Source: Lithospermum erythrorhizon
Taxonomy: Eukaryota; Streptophyta; Magnoliopsida; Boraginales; Boraginaceae
Assembly: GCA_019722365.1 (NCBI GenBank)
Contig: JADFUC010000979.1
Location: forward strand, 124,001 to 188,000
Reading direction: 5' to 3'
Length of the DNA: 64,000 bases
In this document: positions 20,535 through 32,300 of the stretch, one piece after another
Position numbering within the stretch: the stretch's first letter is position 1
Layout of the letters: each line of letters starts with the position of its first letter
The notes under the pieces: model-generated
What the model was told of the DNA's origin: nothing
Databases searched by the model: none
The model's input: only the letters and a program-made list of their open reading frames with translations
Position numbers and translations under genes: made by a program

Positions 20535-23500
20535 TCATTACATTCTACATAATCCAAATCCCAATCGTCATTGGCAAACTGCTTATAAAATATTCATATT
20601 TCTTATACGAAAGAACAATCAGTTGTAAGTATGTGATGGTGCATAGTCTTGAGTATGTTCTTAGTTATTTTCATTTCCATCAGCAGACCAGCAGCTCTCT
20701 CTTTTTGTTTTCTTCTAAATGTACACAATCTTAATGAAATTTTGAACTCAATACATCTTCAAGGCGAGGCATACTTGTTTAAATGTTATTGCAAAAGAAT
20801 GGAGATGATCAGCTTCCATATTTGGGTTATAGTGCAGTTGATCGACATGTTTAGAAAGCGTCTGATTGATGGCTTATGTGTTTTTAAAAGTGGTTTTAGT
20901 TGTACAGCCGTCTGTTTTGACAATTATTGAGCAATGTTAAACATCGCAATGCCTCCTTTGAGGCTCGATATTCACCCCAAGCCTCATTCTTTCACGGCCG
21001 AAAATGACTTGCTCCTCCTCAAATAAAGCCCGTTCATTAGCTCTTTATTTAAAGACTATTAGCGGCCCAATAATATTATGCATTATTATTTGTTTGTTGA
21101 AGTTGTGTGTTTAGTGAAGAGCTTTTGATAGTTATGACTGGTGGTGGAAGTGGAGTTTCGGCCGAGGTGAGAATGAGTAGTGGAGGAGGAGAGATTGGTC
21201 TTGGTGGGAGATTTAGCTAAGGATAAGTTGTTTATTAGTAGGCTGGCGCCTTGAACCACCATAATATCCTCGAACTTCCCTCCGATTCCATCTATATTTT
21301 GCCGTCGATTTCCATCAGGAGAAATAGCAAATCATTGCGACATTTTTTTAAAGCGACTGTATTTGTCACGTGGTGGGGAACACATATTTCAATTTATTTT
21401 TTTATTATTTTTTGGGAAAAATTTAAGTATGAAATTACTAAATTGCCCCTCGGTAATTGTCACGTGATGCGCATGTATTTTCTTAGCAGTAAAATTAGGC
21501 AGGTAACAAGCTGAGACCATTTTTAAAACATAAGTGATCAATCAGGCAGAAGCATCGTGATCGGTGGGAATTAAATAGCAGCATGATGATAAATCATAAC
21601 TGCGCTTTTTCTTTTAATGTTATATGTCCCAAGGGGTTCCACATTAAATTTCAGACTAAATAATAAGTTGTATCAATGAAAATACTTCTTACAGGACTGA
21701 GTCTTCAACTTCATCAAGTCTTGAAATACTTTGTTCTTCTTTCCTTTTGATAATTTATAAAATCTTACCGTCATCTTACATCGTCAGTAGCAAATATAGG
21801 ATTTCAAGTTTTTTTTATGTGGAAACTCTTAACTATTAGGTGAATTCGATTGGATATTCTCGAAACACTTTGTTTACCGTTAATTCAACCAAGGTTGAAA
21901 TCATCTTGCCCCAAGTGGGGAAATTGCATAAAAAATGAGTGAGCAATGCACGTAGTAAGTTCATCTTTGTCAAAATAATTGACCAATTAAAGCTTTAGAA
22001 GTGGTCACACTCTTCTATATGCTTGTACTTCACCAACTCCCAATGCTATACTCTGTTTAATCTCATGCTTCATTGACCAATTAGTGTTTTAGTGACTTTC
22101 ACGATCCTCTCACCAACATACTCAACTCTCTAGTACTCTGTCCCCTTCTTTTTCCCTGCATTATTTGGGGCGAGACTATTTTGGAGACATGAAAAAGCTA
22201 AAATATTAATATAAGGATTTTTTTGACAGTGTATCTTGTATTCCCTTCATTTTTTATTTATTTAATAGATTATAATTAAATTTTTTTGTTTTGAAAATAT
22301 TTATTATTTTAAAGTATAAAAAATTTATCTTACGTTACCGATATCTTTTTTGATTATTTTTTCATGAAATTGATAGCAAGCCAAATGATGCGGTTTTGAG
22401 GTAATCACCGAAATGGTCGATGAAAGTCGGTGCGATTTCCCAGTCGCAAATGCGGAAATAGTCGCATAAATGTGTATCGTATGTATAAAATAATTATCGA
22501 ATTAACTATTAGTTAAATGTTAACGAGAAAAAAAAAGAATTTGGAGTCTTTTTTGGGGTCAAAAATACCAAAAATTTAAAATATTGTTTGGAAAAATAAA
22601 AAAAATTCGATCAAAAATAGACTTAATCAAGAGGAAACTAATTTGGCAGCTTGTCTCTCAATAATTTCAATTTTGTTAAATTTTATTAAATTTATGTTTC
22701 CCAAAATGGCCACATAAATTAATAATTTTGACCCTAAGGAGACTCTTTAAAGACAACGTTTAACGGATGATGTATTAATTTGGGTCGTTTTGCATGAATA
22801 CACACTTACAGGCCAGATTTGAAAAACCGGTGGAAACTACGGGGACCAAGCCTGTGACACTCAATCTTTAAGGACACCCAATTACCTCATCACGGTTTAA
22901 ATGATTTTCGTTTTTATATTTTGGTATCTTGTTAATGCAATGTGAAGAAATTTCCAAAGCGACAATTAAAAAAGAATTGAGCCTTGAATTGTCTTGGAAA
23001 TAGGGAGCTTTGTGGCCTGTTGTACGAGAATGCATAAATTTTATATGATTCAAAGCATGTACGTTTTAAAAGGATAAGCAAGCAATTTTTTTGAATAAAT
23101 GAATTATAAAATTTTCTTATTTTTCAAAATTTTATGAAGAATGACCGCTCCACGTGACCCCCGCGTTTGCCTTCATTTTGCACACATTCTTTTCTATAGG
23201 CACATATAGGCATTAAATATTTAATCGAGTCTAAATGAAGTAACGCTTGTTAAGATTTGATTTGATAAACTCAACATGAAAAGGCTTGTAGACAAGTGAT
23301 GGTGCAGAAATGTTATTTTCGTTGATCGATTTTTGAATCGCGGATATTCTTACTAAGCCAATGATGAAATTCGTCAGTGAGGGCGATTTTTGAAAGAAAA
23401 AGAGATTTCCAAAGACAAAAATATTAAAAACAAGTTAAGTTAAATCGATTTAAATTTATAAGATTCAATTAAATTAAGTTTGAGTTAAAATAAATTTATA

Positions 23501-23934
23501 CTATAAGATTCGATTAAATTAAGCTCAATCGAATAAAGTTGAATGGCGTAGAGAATGGATATAAAAATATATTGAATAAAAAATCGAAGTTTGATTCGGT
23601 TATAACCATTTAGTGGCCAACCAATAATCACATGACCATTTCTTCAATACCATGCTTCATTTTTCTTGAACATCTCCACTTTCCCATCTTTTCTTTGCGT
23701 GTACAATTTATCCTTATCCTTTATTGGGTATTCTTCCGTTTTTTCCCTTTATGTAATTTTATAGTTTAGAAACAAAATATATGTTTATTGTTTGCTAAAA
23801 ATATATATCCATTTTTCTTGTTTGCTAGTACATTTTTTGCTGTTTTATAAGGAAAGACTCCATTTTTATCCCATTTTGAGTTAAAGAATTCACATTTTTG
23901 CTAGTAATTGTTCTTGGATGAAGTGAAGTTGTCG
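20535..23934. other. Intergenic, 3.4 kb, no gene seen
   Basis: AT-rich. Open frames are short and have no family features. The part from about 23600 on is the likely promoter and 5' untranslated region of the RhoGDI gene. No RNA gene or complete transposon could be identified. Confidence 0.45.
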
Positions 23935-26385
23935 ATGTCTTTGGGTGTTGGAGTTGTTTCAAGTTCCAAAAATATGGTATTTGATGGAAAGAAAAATGGT
24001 GGTGAGGGTAGCAATAAAGGTGTTGCAGATTTAGACAAAGAGATTGAGCAAGAATCAGTAGGGGAGAATATTATTAGTAGACAAATGAGTGAGTGTTCAA
24101 TTTACACTACTGATAATGATGAAGAAGACTTTGAAGGGAAAATTCAGCTGGGACCTAAGGTTACTCTCAAGGAACAGTATGAGAAAGACAAGGTTTTTCC
24201 TATACCATAATGCCCTTTTTATTGTGGTGTTATTTAGCTAAGTTAATTGTTAAGTTTACCACTAGGAATGCTACACGATATTACTCATAATGATCAAGTC
24301 TTGTACAAGGCCGGTTTTTTTTTAAAGTTAATTGCTCAGTTAACCACTATTATTAGTCCACGATATATTGCTTATAATGATGAGGTCGAAATCGAGTCAT
24401 TAATGACAAGGGTTGATTTTTTTTTTTTAAAGTTAATTGCTCATTTTTTATCTTGTGTTAGTTCAGTTGATAAATTATGTGATATTGGGACTGTGGCATT
24501 GGTGAAAATAGGGGGAGCCGGGGAGGTGTAGGGGCAAATAATGTCTACTATTTAAAAATTTACGTTGTCCCAAAAAATTATTTGGTTCATCCCTTAATTA
24601 TTTTATTTAATCCGTATTTTTTTCTTATTTTTCTTGTGTTCATTTTTTCGCCGTTGTTACATAAAAATTGTGGTTACACCGCGGATTGTAGGATGATGAG
24701 AGTTTGAGAAAGTGGAAGGAGCAACTTCTTGGTAGTCTAGATATAAATACTGTTGGAGGTAATTTCACTTACTTATTGGCTTTAGAAGGTAGTAGTTGTT
24801 ATTTGGATTTATATGTACTCACTATGTCAAGTTATGTTAGGTTATTGGAAATTCTTGTTTGTTACTACATTTTTTACTTCAATTTTTACCTTCTGAATGC
24901 AACTTTTTTTTAATGGTATTCTTAACTTTATTATTTTGGTTCCTATTATGTTGTTTTTTATTGATTGGTTAATAAGTTTATTTCTTAGAATTGGAAGAAG
25001 ATGTATATTTAGCTTTGTCTCTTACTTTTATTCATCCTTAATTCTTGAGCTTTTGCTAGAACTTCATTTAATTTAAAACAGAGGGAGTATTAGTAGTGAT
25101 TGATTCTTGATTCAATAGATCAGCTATAGGGAGTATGTTCCTATTGTCTGCTTAAGTAAATTTTGAAAAATACAATAGCCATCCTTGCTGATTTTCGCTA
25201 CAGTTTCAGCATTTAAATGTCGCTCAATTGCAGATATTGTTTCTGGATTATTGATAGTTCTGAAATGCATTCTGTATTCTTGTTTGACTAGTTATCATCA
25301 GATACAGTCATCTCCTCATACTGGAAAATCATTGATTTGGTCTAATTTAACATCATCATATAGATGTGCTAGTGTCTAGAAGTTATTTCCTTTTTCTATA
25401 ATTAAAATGGCACGGAACCATTGAATTTTTTATATGTTAAAGACTACATACAGTGGTGGAATCGTCCAAGTCACAAATAATATTTTGGGTTACAACCTAT
25501 ACGATACCATATGTGCCTTTCGTGCTGTCCTTTTGAAATCGTTAAGATCATTATGTTTTCATGTAGTTACCGGATAAGTGCAACCGCAGTTAACTACTTA
25601 TGTAATTTATGTTTATCCCTGCTTGATGGTGTAGAGTCTCTGGATCCTGAAGTAAAAATATTGAGCCTTGCAATTAAATCCCCTGGAAGACCTGACATCA
25701 TCTTGCCAATTCCTGAAACTGGAAATCCTAAAGGAGCTTGGTTTACGTTGAAAGAAGGAAGCAAGTACAACCTAAAATTCACATTTCAGGTCAGCAATAA
25801 CATAGTATCAGGCCTCAAATACAAGAACACTGTTTGGAAAACCGGTCTTAAAGGTACGATATGGTTGTGCCACCATTAGCGTTTGAGATTAAGTGCACAT
25901 CTGAATAATGTTAATCTAAGTTTACATTTTTGTTCAATTTTCATTAATATGTAGTGGATAGTGCAAAAGAAATGATCGGAACTTTCAGCCCTCAGACTGA
26001 GCCATATACACATGAAATGCCTGACGAAACAACACCTTCTGGCATGTTTGCTAGAGGTTCTTACTCAGCTAGAACAAAGGTGAAGTCATATTACTTCTTG
26101 TTTCTGCTTTCAATTGGTTATTCAGTTATTACTCCTCTCTAGTTACCACCCACTTCCTAACACTCCCCTTTCTAAACAATCTTCCCCTACTTGCAATTGG
26201 TTATTCAGTTATTACTCCACTCTAGTTATTACCCCTCCCTACGCCTCCACTTTCTGGGAAATCTTCCCTTTTCGCTTGATTAACACTTCGTATTTTATCT
26301 GTGCCAGTTTCTGGATGACGACAACAAGTGTTACTTGGAGATCAATTATACATTTGAAATCAAGAAAGAATGGCAGTCAACATGA
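23935..26385 (+). CDS. RHOGDI: Rho GDP-dissociation inhibitor (RhoGDI)
   Basis: RhoGDI holds prenylated ROP/RAC GTPases in the GDP form, extracts them from membranes and helps confine ROP activity to growth sites such as root-hair tips. Exons: 23935-24192, 24692-24758, 25635-25853, 25955-26079, 26308-26385. All borders are GT/AG and the join is in frame, giving 248 residues. The N-terminal 60 residues are poorly conserved and end in an acidic DNDEEDFEG. The regulatory arm (about 65-105, GPKVTLKEQYEKDKDDESLRKWK) precedes the immunoglobulin-like domain, which contains -SPGRPDIILPI-, -FTLKEGSKYNLKFTFQVSNN- and -KEMIGTFSPQTEPY-. The protein ends -YTFEIKKEWQST. The ATG was chosen because it gives the family's acidic head; upstream codons in frame lack ATG. 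Arabidopsis SCN1 is the type member. Confidence 0.95.
26111..26275 (+). repeat. Tandem duplication in RhoGDI intron 4
   Basis: Two units of about 83 bases (26111-26193 and 26194-26275) both start CAATTGGTTATTCAGTTATT and continue as a pyrimidine-rich run. It lies shortly before the acceptor at 26307 and may act as extra polypyrimidine sequence. Confidence 0.75.
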
Positions 26386-27252
26386 AGTTTAAAAGAAGGA
26401 AAACTGTCAGTTTTTTTATTGTTCTTACCCAAGAGTTTGTTGCAATTTTTTACTTATTATATCATGACACATCCGAATACCTCTCCAAAGAGGGACAATT
26501 CTATATACCAACTCTATTTCTTTGTTGCAAGTGTGGTGGAACTTCTAGTTGAATTCTTATTTGGCAGTGTCAAAAGTATTAATCGACAAAAAGATCATAA
26601 TTTCCATAGGCACCCCAAAATGTCCGGCCGCCAACCTTCACCCCCACCAACTACCATCACAGATTCATAGTGCTAGACTAGTATCATCAACAGTGGTGGT
26701 GGTCATCATGATTTCCATAGGGACCGGGGCCACACATGACTTCCCTTGAACGATGTTACAGATGACCAATATCATCAACAATGGTGGTGGTCAGCGGCGG
26801 TGGCTCGTGATGGTCAACATCACAGCATGCAGTACTAATGACACAGTTAACATTATTATATGACATATTTTGACTGTTAAATAATTGCTAGCGCTTAAAT
26901 AATTTGGAATTTTCAATAGGTAAACAGTTATTCAAGCTGCCAAGCTAATGGTGGGATGTGTTCTTAGGTAGTAGAACTCTAGGAGCTTGGAGGAGAAAAT
27001 GCTTTCAATAATAATCTGTATGACAAATTGCCAATTCAGTTGAGAAAACTCCCTCTTTCAAGTATTCATGATGAGAGAAATTCATAAATCACAACAATAA
27101 AGTGGCAGGCCATTGAGTTATGCCACAAAACAAGGCAGGAACCAAAATTCCAAATTGCATGACTCACAAATTCTCAATATATAGCACATTATCCTCAGCA
27201 CACATAATTCAGATTTTCTGTTTTTAAATAAACATAATATTTGCAGAACAAC
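26386..27252. other. Intergenic with short GGT/CAT-rich repeats
   Basis: 3' flank of RhoGDI, then 26685-26820 with repeated ATCATCAACA-TGGTGGTGGTCA words. The last 200 bases are the likely promoter/5' leader of the acyltransferase gene. No further gene seen. Confidence 0.45.
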
Positions 27253-28290
27253 ATGATGGTAGAGGGAGAGATCAATAACTTCATAATGGTGTGGAGTTTA
27301 GTCTTTACATCAGTAAGCTACTGCTATGCAATTACAAAGATAATCCCTAGAGGCAAACTCAGACTAGTTACCTTCTTACCAATTATATGCATTTTCCTTT
27401 TTCTTCCCTTCAATCTACACTCTATCCATTTTGGATTACCCACAGTTTTCTTCATCACTTGGTTAGCAAATTTCAAGATTCTTCTTTTAGCTTTTGGAAA
27501 AGGCCCATTATCTGATTCATCTCTATCCATGTTTCAATTTGGTATAGTTGCATGCTATCCAGTTGTTGTTCAAAAAAACAAACACCCCAAAAACAAGAAA
27601 CCCAAAAAAGATTATCCCACCAAACAAAATCTTTCAATATTAAGTTGTGCAAAAAAGGCAATAACATTGGGATTTCTAGTATATATAGCTTCATACAAAG
27701 ATCATATGACTGAAAAAGTTTTCTCATTTATCATTTGTCTCTATGTAATTGTTTCCTTGGATTTGTTGCTCACAACTGTAGCAGTAATTGGTCAATTATT
27801 GTTAGGACTCGAACTCGAGGCCCCGTTTAATCAGCCATATTTATCAAATTCGTTAAAAGAATTCTGGGGCTGGAGATGGAATAGGGTGTCCACCACTATC
27901 CTACGCGCCACTGTATTCGATCCCATAGTTCACCACGCGCCACCCGCCTTTGGTTTGCCACTCATTTTAGGGTTGTTGAGTACTTTCTTGATCTCAGGTG
28001 CCATGCATGAGATACTACATTACTTTTTAAGCCGTGGGAAGACTAATGGTGGTGGAATGGCCACTTTCTTCATCTTGCATGGGTTCCTTTTGATGATTGA
28101 GAGTGTATTAAAGAAGAGATTAAACAATAAATGGAGATTACCGCTAATAATTATTGGTCCAATCATATATGGGTTTGTGATTTACACCTTTATGATCTTT
28201 GCATCACCTGACTTAATGCAATGTGATGTTTATGATAGAGCTATTCAAGAATGGGAAGCTTTTGGTGCAGTATTTAGGGACATGGTTTAG
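27253..28290 (+). CDS. Long-chain-alcohol O-fatty-acyltransferase (wax synthase, MBOAT type)
   Basis: This intronless gene encodes 345 residues of a membrane-bound O-acyltransferase of the plant wax synthase family. These enzymes esterify fatty alcohols (in some members sterols or other alcohols) with acyl-CoA in the endoplasmic reticulum. The protein is mostly hydrophobic, with about eight probable membrane segments. It carries the FWGWRWN block near residues 204-210, followed by -RATVFDP-. The near-invariant catalytic His sits in -LISGAMHEILHY- (His 252). A lysine-rich loop near 108-122 is probably cytosolic. Length fits the family (about 340). The ATG at 27253 is the first in frame; a second ATG follows immediately. 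Families of this type are often tandem, but only one copy is seen here. The acceptor alcohol is unknown. Confidence 0.92.
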   Translation: MMVEGEINNFIMVWSLVFTSVSYCYAITKIIPRGKLRLVTFLPIICIFLFLPFNLHSIHFGLPTVFFITWLANFKILLLAFGKGPLSDSSLSMFQFGIVACYPVVVQKNKHPKNKKPKKDYPTKQNLSILSCAKKAITLGFLVYIASYKDHMTEKVFSFIICLYVIVSLDLLLTTVAVIGQLLLGLELEAPFNQPYLSNSLKEFWGWRWNRVSTTILRATVFDPIVHHAPPAFGLPLILGLLSTFLISGAMHEILHYFLSRGKTNGGGMATFFILHGFLLMIESVLKKRLNNKWRLPLIIIGPIIYGFVIYTFMIFASPDLMQCDVYDRAIQEWEAFGAVFRDMV

Positions 28291-28897
28291 GTGTCCAAAG
28301 GTGGTTCTTACTTCATGTTACACATAATGTTGTTACATCTTAGTATAAATGAGCACTCTGAATCAAATTAAAGAGAAATAAGTGTACTATGTCCGGATGA
28401 GAATTCAATCTAGAAAGATTTACCTTTTAGACTTCCAACTATTTACTTTGTTGTGGAGTGCAATGTATTTATGGTGACATAATATCAAATGAATTTACCA
28501 TGTTAATGACAAGCATATTAGTTAGGGAGAACTTGGTGATGCTCAAGTAAAACCAATTAATTATATTCTCATCTTGCCAACATTTGAACATTCGAAAAAC
28601 TATGTACTTCTTCAAATGATTTCCTCTCGAACATTGAAAATAAAAATTTGAGTTGGATTCGTTTGATCCTCAAATAGTTCTTTTATAATCATTAAACTTT
28701 TACGTTTAATTCAAATTGTCTCACATCTTTATTTATTTCAAAATTTGGCTAAATAATTGAGACATACAATTAATTGTCCAACAAACATCAAACCAACCTA
28801 GTGATTAGGTGGTTTATACATTATAGAAACTTAGAGGTATCAATGCAATTCTCATTAAATGGTTCGGATTTAAGTTTTTTTTTTGAAAAATTAATTA
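28291..28897. other. 3' flank and spacer
   Basis: 3' untranslated region of the acyltransferase gene, then AT-rich spacer. A stretch near 28796-28880 (CTAGTGATTAGGTGGTTTATAC) reads like part of a dispersed element, but no boundaries are visible. Confidence 0.35.
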
Positions 28898-29126
28898 CTC
28901 CTTTCAATCCAAAATAATTGTGGTTTGAAACTTTTTGAAATTGAACTTTAACATCAATTATTAATTATTCTTTATTTTAAAAAATATAAAATTTATATAA
29001 TTAGATTAACTGCTTTTAAAATACTTTCATAATATTAATTTTTAATAATATAATTAAAGAGTAATTGAAGATTAAAGATTTATCTCGATATGTGAGAAAG
29101 ACAATTATTTTGGATTGGAGAGAGAG
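28898..29126. mobile_element. Stowaway-like MITE
   Basis: Both ends carry inverted copies of CTC-(n)-CAATCCAAAATAATTGT, flanked by TA dinucleotides (28896-28897 and 29127-29128). The inside is AT-rich with no coding frame. TA target duplication, CTCC ends and 229-base length are typical of Stowaway (Tc1/mariner-derived) MITEs. The near-perfect inner part of the inverted repeats suggests modest age. Confidence 0.85.
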
Positions 29127-29255
29127 TATTGACAATCTTGTGTCAGTTCGTTCCTAAGTTTCTAACTCGACTGCAAATTAACATCCATGGGGATTAGATC
29201 CACCCGACCCGATGTAGCGACAACAAAGGACCTAACCACTGTTTTTTATGATATA

Positions 29256-29498
29256 TGTTATGAAAATAATAGATGTCTTGACTTGTCAATAGAAATTAAA
29301 TGCTTTGTTTAGCAAAAGGATAGGCGATTAAGAAAAGTAAATTTCTTGTTTACAAGTTATCACAGGTATGTATTTTTATCTTGGGAAGCACTTATAAATG
29401 ACAGCTTGTAATGTATTGAATATCAAACAATAAAATTTATTCCTCTCATTTCTCTTATTCTTTGTCTATTTACATTGTTTATAGTTATATTCATAACA
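29256..29498 (+). repeat. 5' LTR of the decayed Copia element
   Basis: Starts TGTTATG and ends about ATAACA; a polyadenylation-like AATAAAATTTATTCC lies near 29430. Its right-hand partner is about 50 bases shorter through deletions. Confidence 0.7.
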
Positions 29499-32250
29499 CG
29501 TTATCAGCCGATTAATCTTCAAGCGATGCGATCTGATAAGGTAAAAATACTATAGGGGTTTGACCAGTAGGAAAAGAATTAGTATCATTCTCCACAGATA
29601 TTATTTGAAGATCGAGCAGGTAGGCTTTTGAAGATGTGCACATATACCAAGTGAGTAAGTTCGCGTCTCGATTGATTAAAGGTACTTCAAATTATAGAAT
29701 TATGAATTTTTATTGTTGTCGTATAGTGAGCTTGTCATAAAATTATAAATTATGAATCTGCTACAAACTTGCTTGCGTAGTTTTATTGAAAAGAGTAGTA
29801 AGCTGGTAAGTAGTATATGATTTTGACTATACTTTGGATCCTTATGGATCTAATAGAATAGTTGATTTAGAATACGGAATATTATTGTTTATATACGTAG
29901 CTTACATATCTTGACAGTAAGCGTATAAAAATGTTAAGATGATTAGTTTGATTAAGTATTAATAGTGATTTATGAGTAGGCGATATTTTTTTGTCTTTAT
30001 TACATATATTAAACTAATCATTAAATTTACATATATTTATAATGGTAAAGAAGACAATTATCAAATGTCACAGAAGTCTTGAAGACTTATTAATTGATAA
30101 ATTAGTTTTATTAAATACATGCACTGTGCAGTTTGTTAATTATTAGATATATATTTGTCTAGAATCAATCATACAAGTCTAGAGACTTATTATATTTATA
30201 TATATAATGGTTAGTTATCATCATGTGAATTATTAATCGAAATGTTGCGTATTGAGTATTATGTGGTGCAGGGACTATATTATTAGTCCGAGGAAAACTT
30301 ACAAAATATTTATTTCCTATCATTTATAATCTTTAACTAGTCTATAAGACTTGATTGTGTATAGTCAGAAAAATTTAGGTTATTATTAGAGGCTGTCAGA
30401 GATTTGTAGTCGCAATAAGCATTACATAATAAAGACTCAAAATTTATATTATAATTAGTCGGAAGACTAAATATGTTTTGAACAACTTTTGATGTGTCTT
30501 GAATACTAGATTTTAAGCAACCACAAATATGGAAATATTAAGGGCTTAAAAATAGTATCATATATATTAAGAGGGTTTTGTATATTCTGAAGAATACATG
30601 TGAATGCCACCGATTTTTATTTTATTTTAAAAACCTTGCGACAGCCTGATGAGAATCGAGCAGGGACACCAAGTCATTTGGAAGGCAGCATTTAGGCCGT
30701 TCGATGTTCGTGAATGCCCTGATGTTTTGAAGAAAATAATGGTGAATTCGACATGAGCCTGAAGGCTCGTATAATTGAAATATCTGATTCGGTTACATGG
30801 AATCGAAGCTTTATATGAATTTGATTACTGCGATTTCTTCAAGATAACTTTGAGGAAGGCGAATCTTATCACGATATGAGGTAGTGTAAAATTAATTGAA
30901 TGCTCGAAAGAGCCAATATATCGTTTCTTGAAGGAGCAGTGAATTTCCCTAATGCATGGATTGTATTGTGATTATACATTATACAGCTAGTTTGGTAAGG
31001 GAAATATTTGATATTTAAGTAGTCGCTTGTGGCTGTCTATCTTTTTGAGAAGCTTTACAGTGTATGATTTTCAATTTAATAGAATGCTAAACAGCATGAA
31101 TAAAGGAGTTTAATATATGCTGCGAGATAATTTTAACAACTCATCTGATTAAAAGATATGAAATATTTTTCTTATCTAATAACCTGAGCGAGTGTTATTA
31201 CATTGACTGAATGCTCTGGAAGAGATAACAGATCGGTGCCTCAAAAATATGTATTCAAGATGCACCATATTATTCTAAGTCTGAAAGGAATCTAAACGGT
31301 TTAACGTATGTCGAATTATGCATGAGACAACAAGTGAAGGCTCCAGAAGAGCTAATATTTGTCAAAAGTGTAGCAAAATCAATTGAAGGCTCTGGAAGAG
31401 CTAATATATTATTACCTGAAGTAACAAACATGTTTGCATATCAAAATACACTTTTTGTCAAACCGGAAGTTTGAGAATTGTGAAATTTTGTGTTGCCATA
31501 GCCGGTTAGACCGTCCAGTCGATTCACGATGAAGAATAATTAAATATTTAATTGGAGACTCAATGAAGAGATAAATAGCTAATAAGTTTGAAGAATTTAT
31601 GTGAACTTCATAGTGTAACTCGATTAATGTTGTGTGGCACGTTGGAATTACATACGATACATCGATTGATCATTGGGAAATATTACACTATGTAGTAACA
31701 CTTTTTCGCATTATGTCAAGTATTATAAAACTCTGCGATATAGTTGGTTTGGTGGAAACCACGTGGCCCCCACCTCCAGGTTAGCCATCATCATGTATTA
31801 CCGATACTATGCACAAATAATAGCTTTTTAAATTATTATTATACCTAGAAGGTATGTACATCTATATACTTGGAAATACGAAATTAAAATTAATTTATCA
31901 AGTAATTTTTCATTGTGATATATCAATATTTTCAACATTGAGGGGAGAATAGTATACAACTGAAAAAATAGACTATCTTGAATTGAAATATCCATATATT
32001 AGATGATCCTAAAAAATAAATAAATATGAACTTGAAGTTCAAGAGAAAATATGAATGAGGGATGATATGACCAAACAAATTTAGCCTCGAATGCTTGATG
32101 AAATTCTTATATAGTTATGTGGCTGAGTAAATTGGATGTTCTGAAGAATAGTTGTAAATGAAATAGTTTAAGCATCCAGATATAACATTAAAAGATGGTA
32201 TAGGAGAATATCATCTCAGGAAAGAGATACGTGAATATGTCATGAATAAG

Positions 32251-32251
<1 letters not shown>

Positions 32252-32299
<48 letters not shown>
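32252..32299. repeat. (AT)n microsatellite
   Basis: About 24 uninterrupted AT units inside the decayed Copia element, a likely length-variable site. Confidence 0.9.

Positions 32300-32300
<1 letters not shown>

Noticed and set aside
27324..27727. Minus-strand frames inside the wax synthase gene
   Set aside because: Antisense shadow of a strongly supported MBOAT coding sequence.
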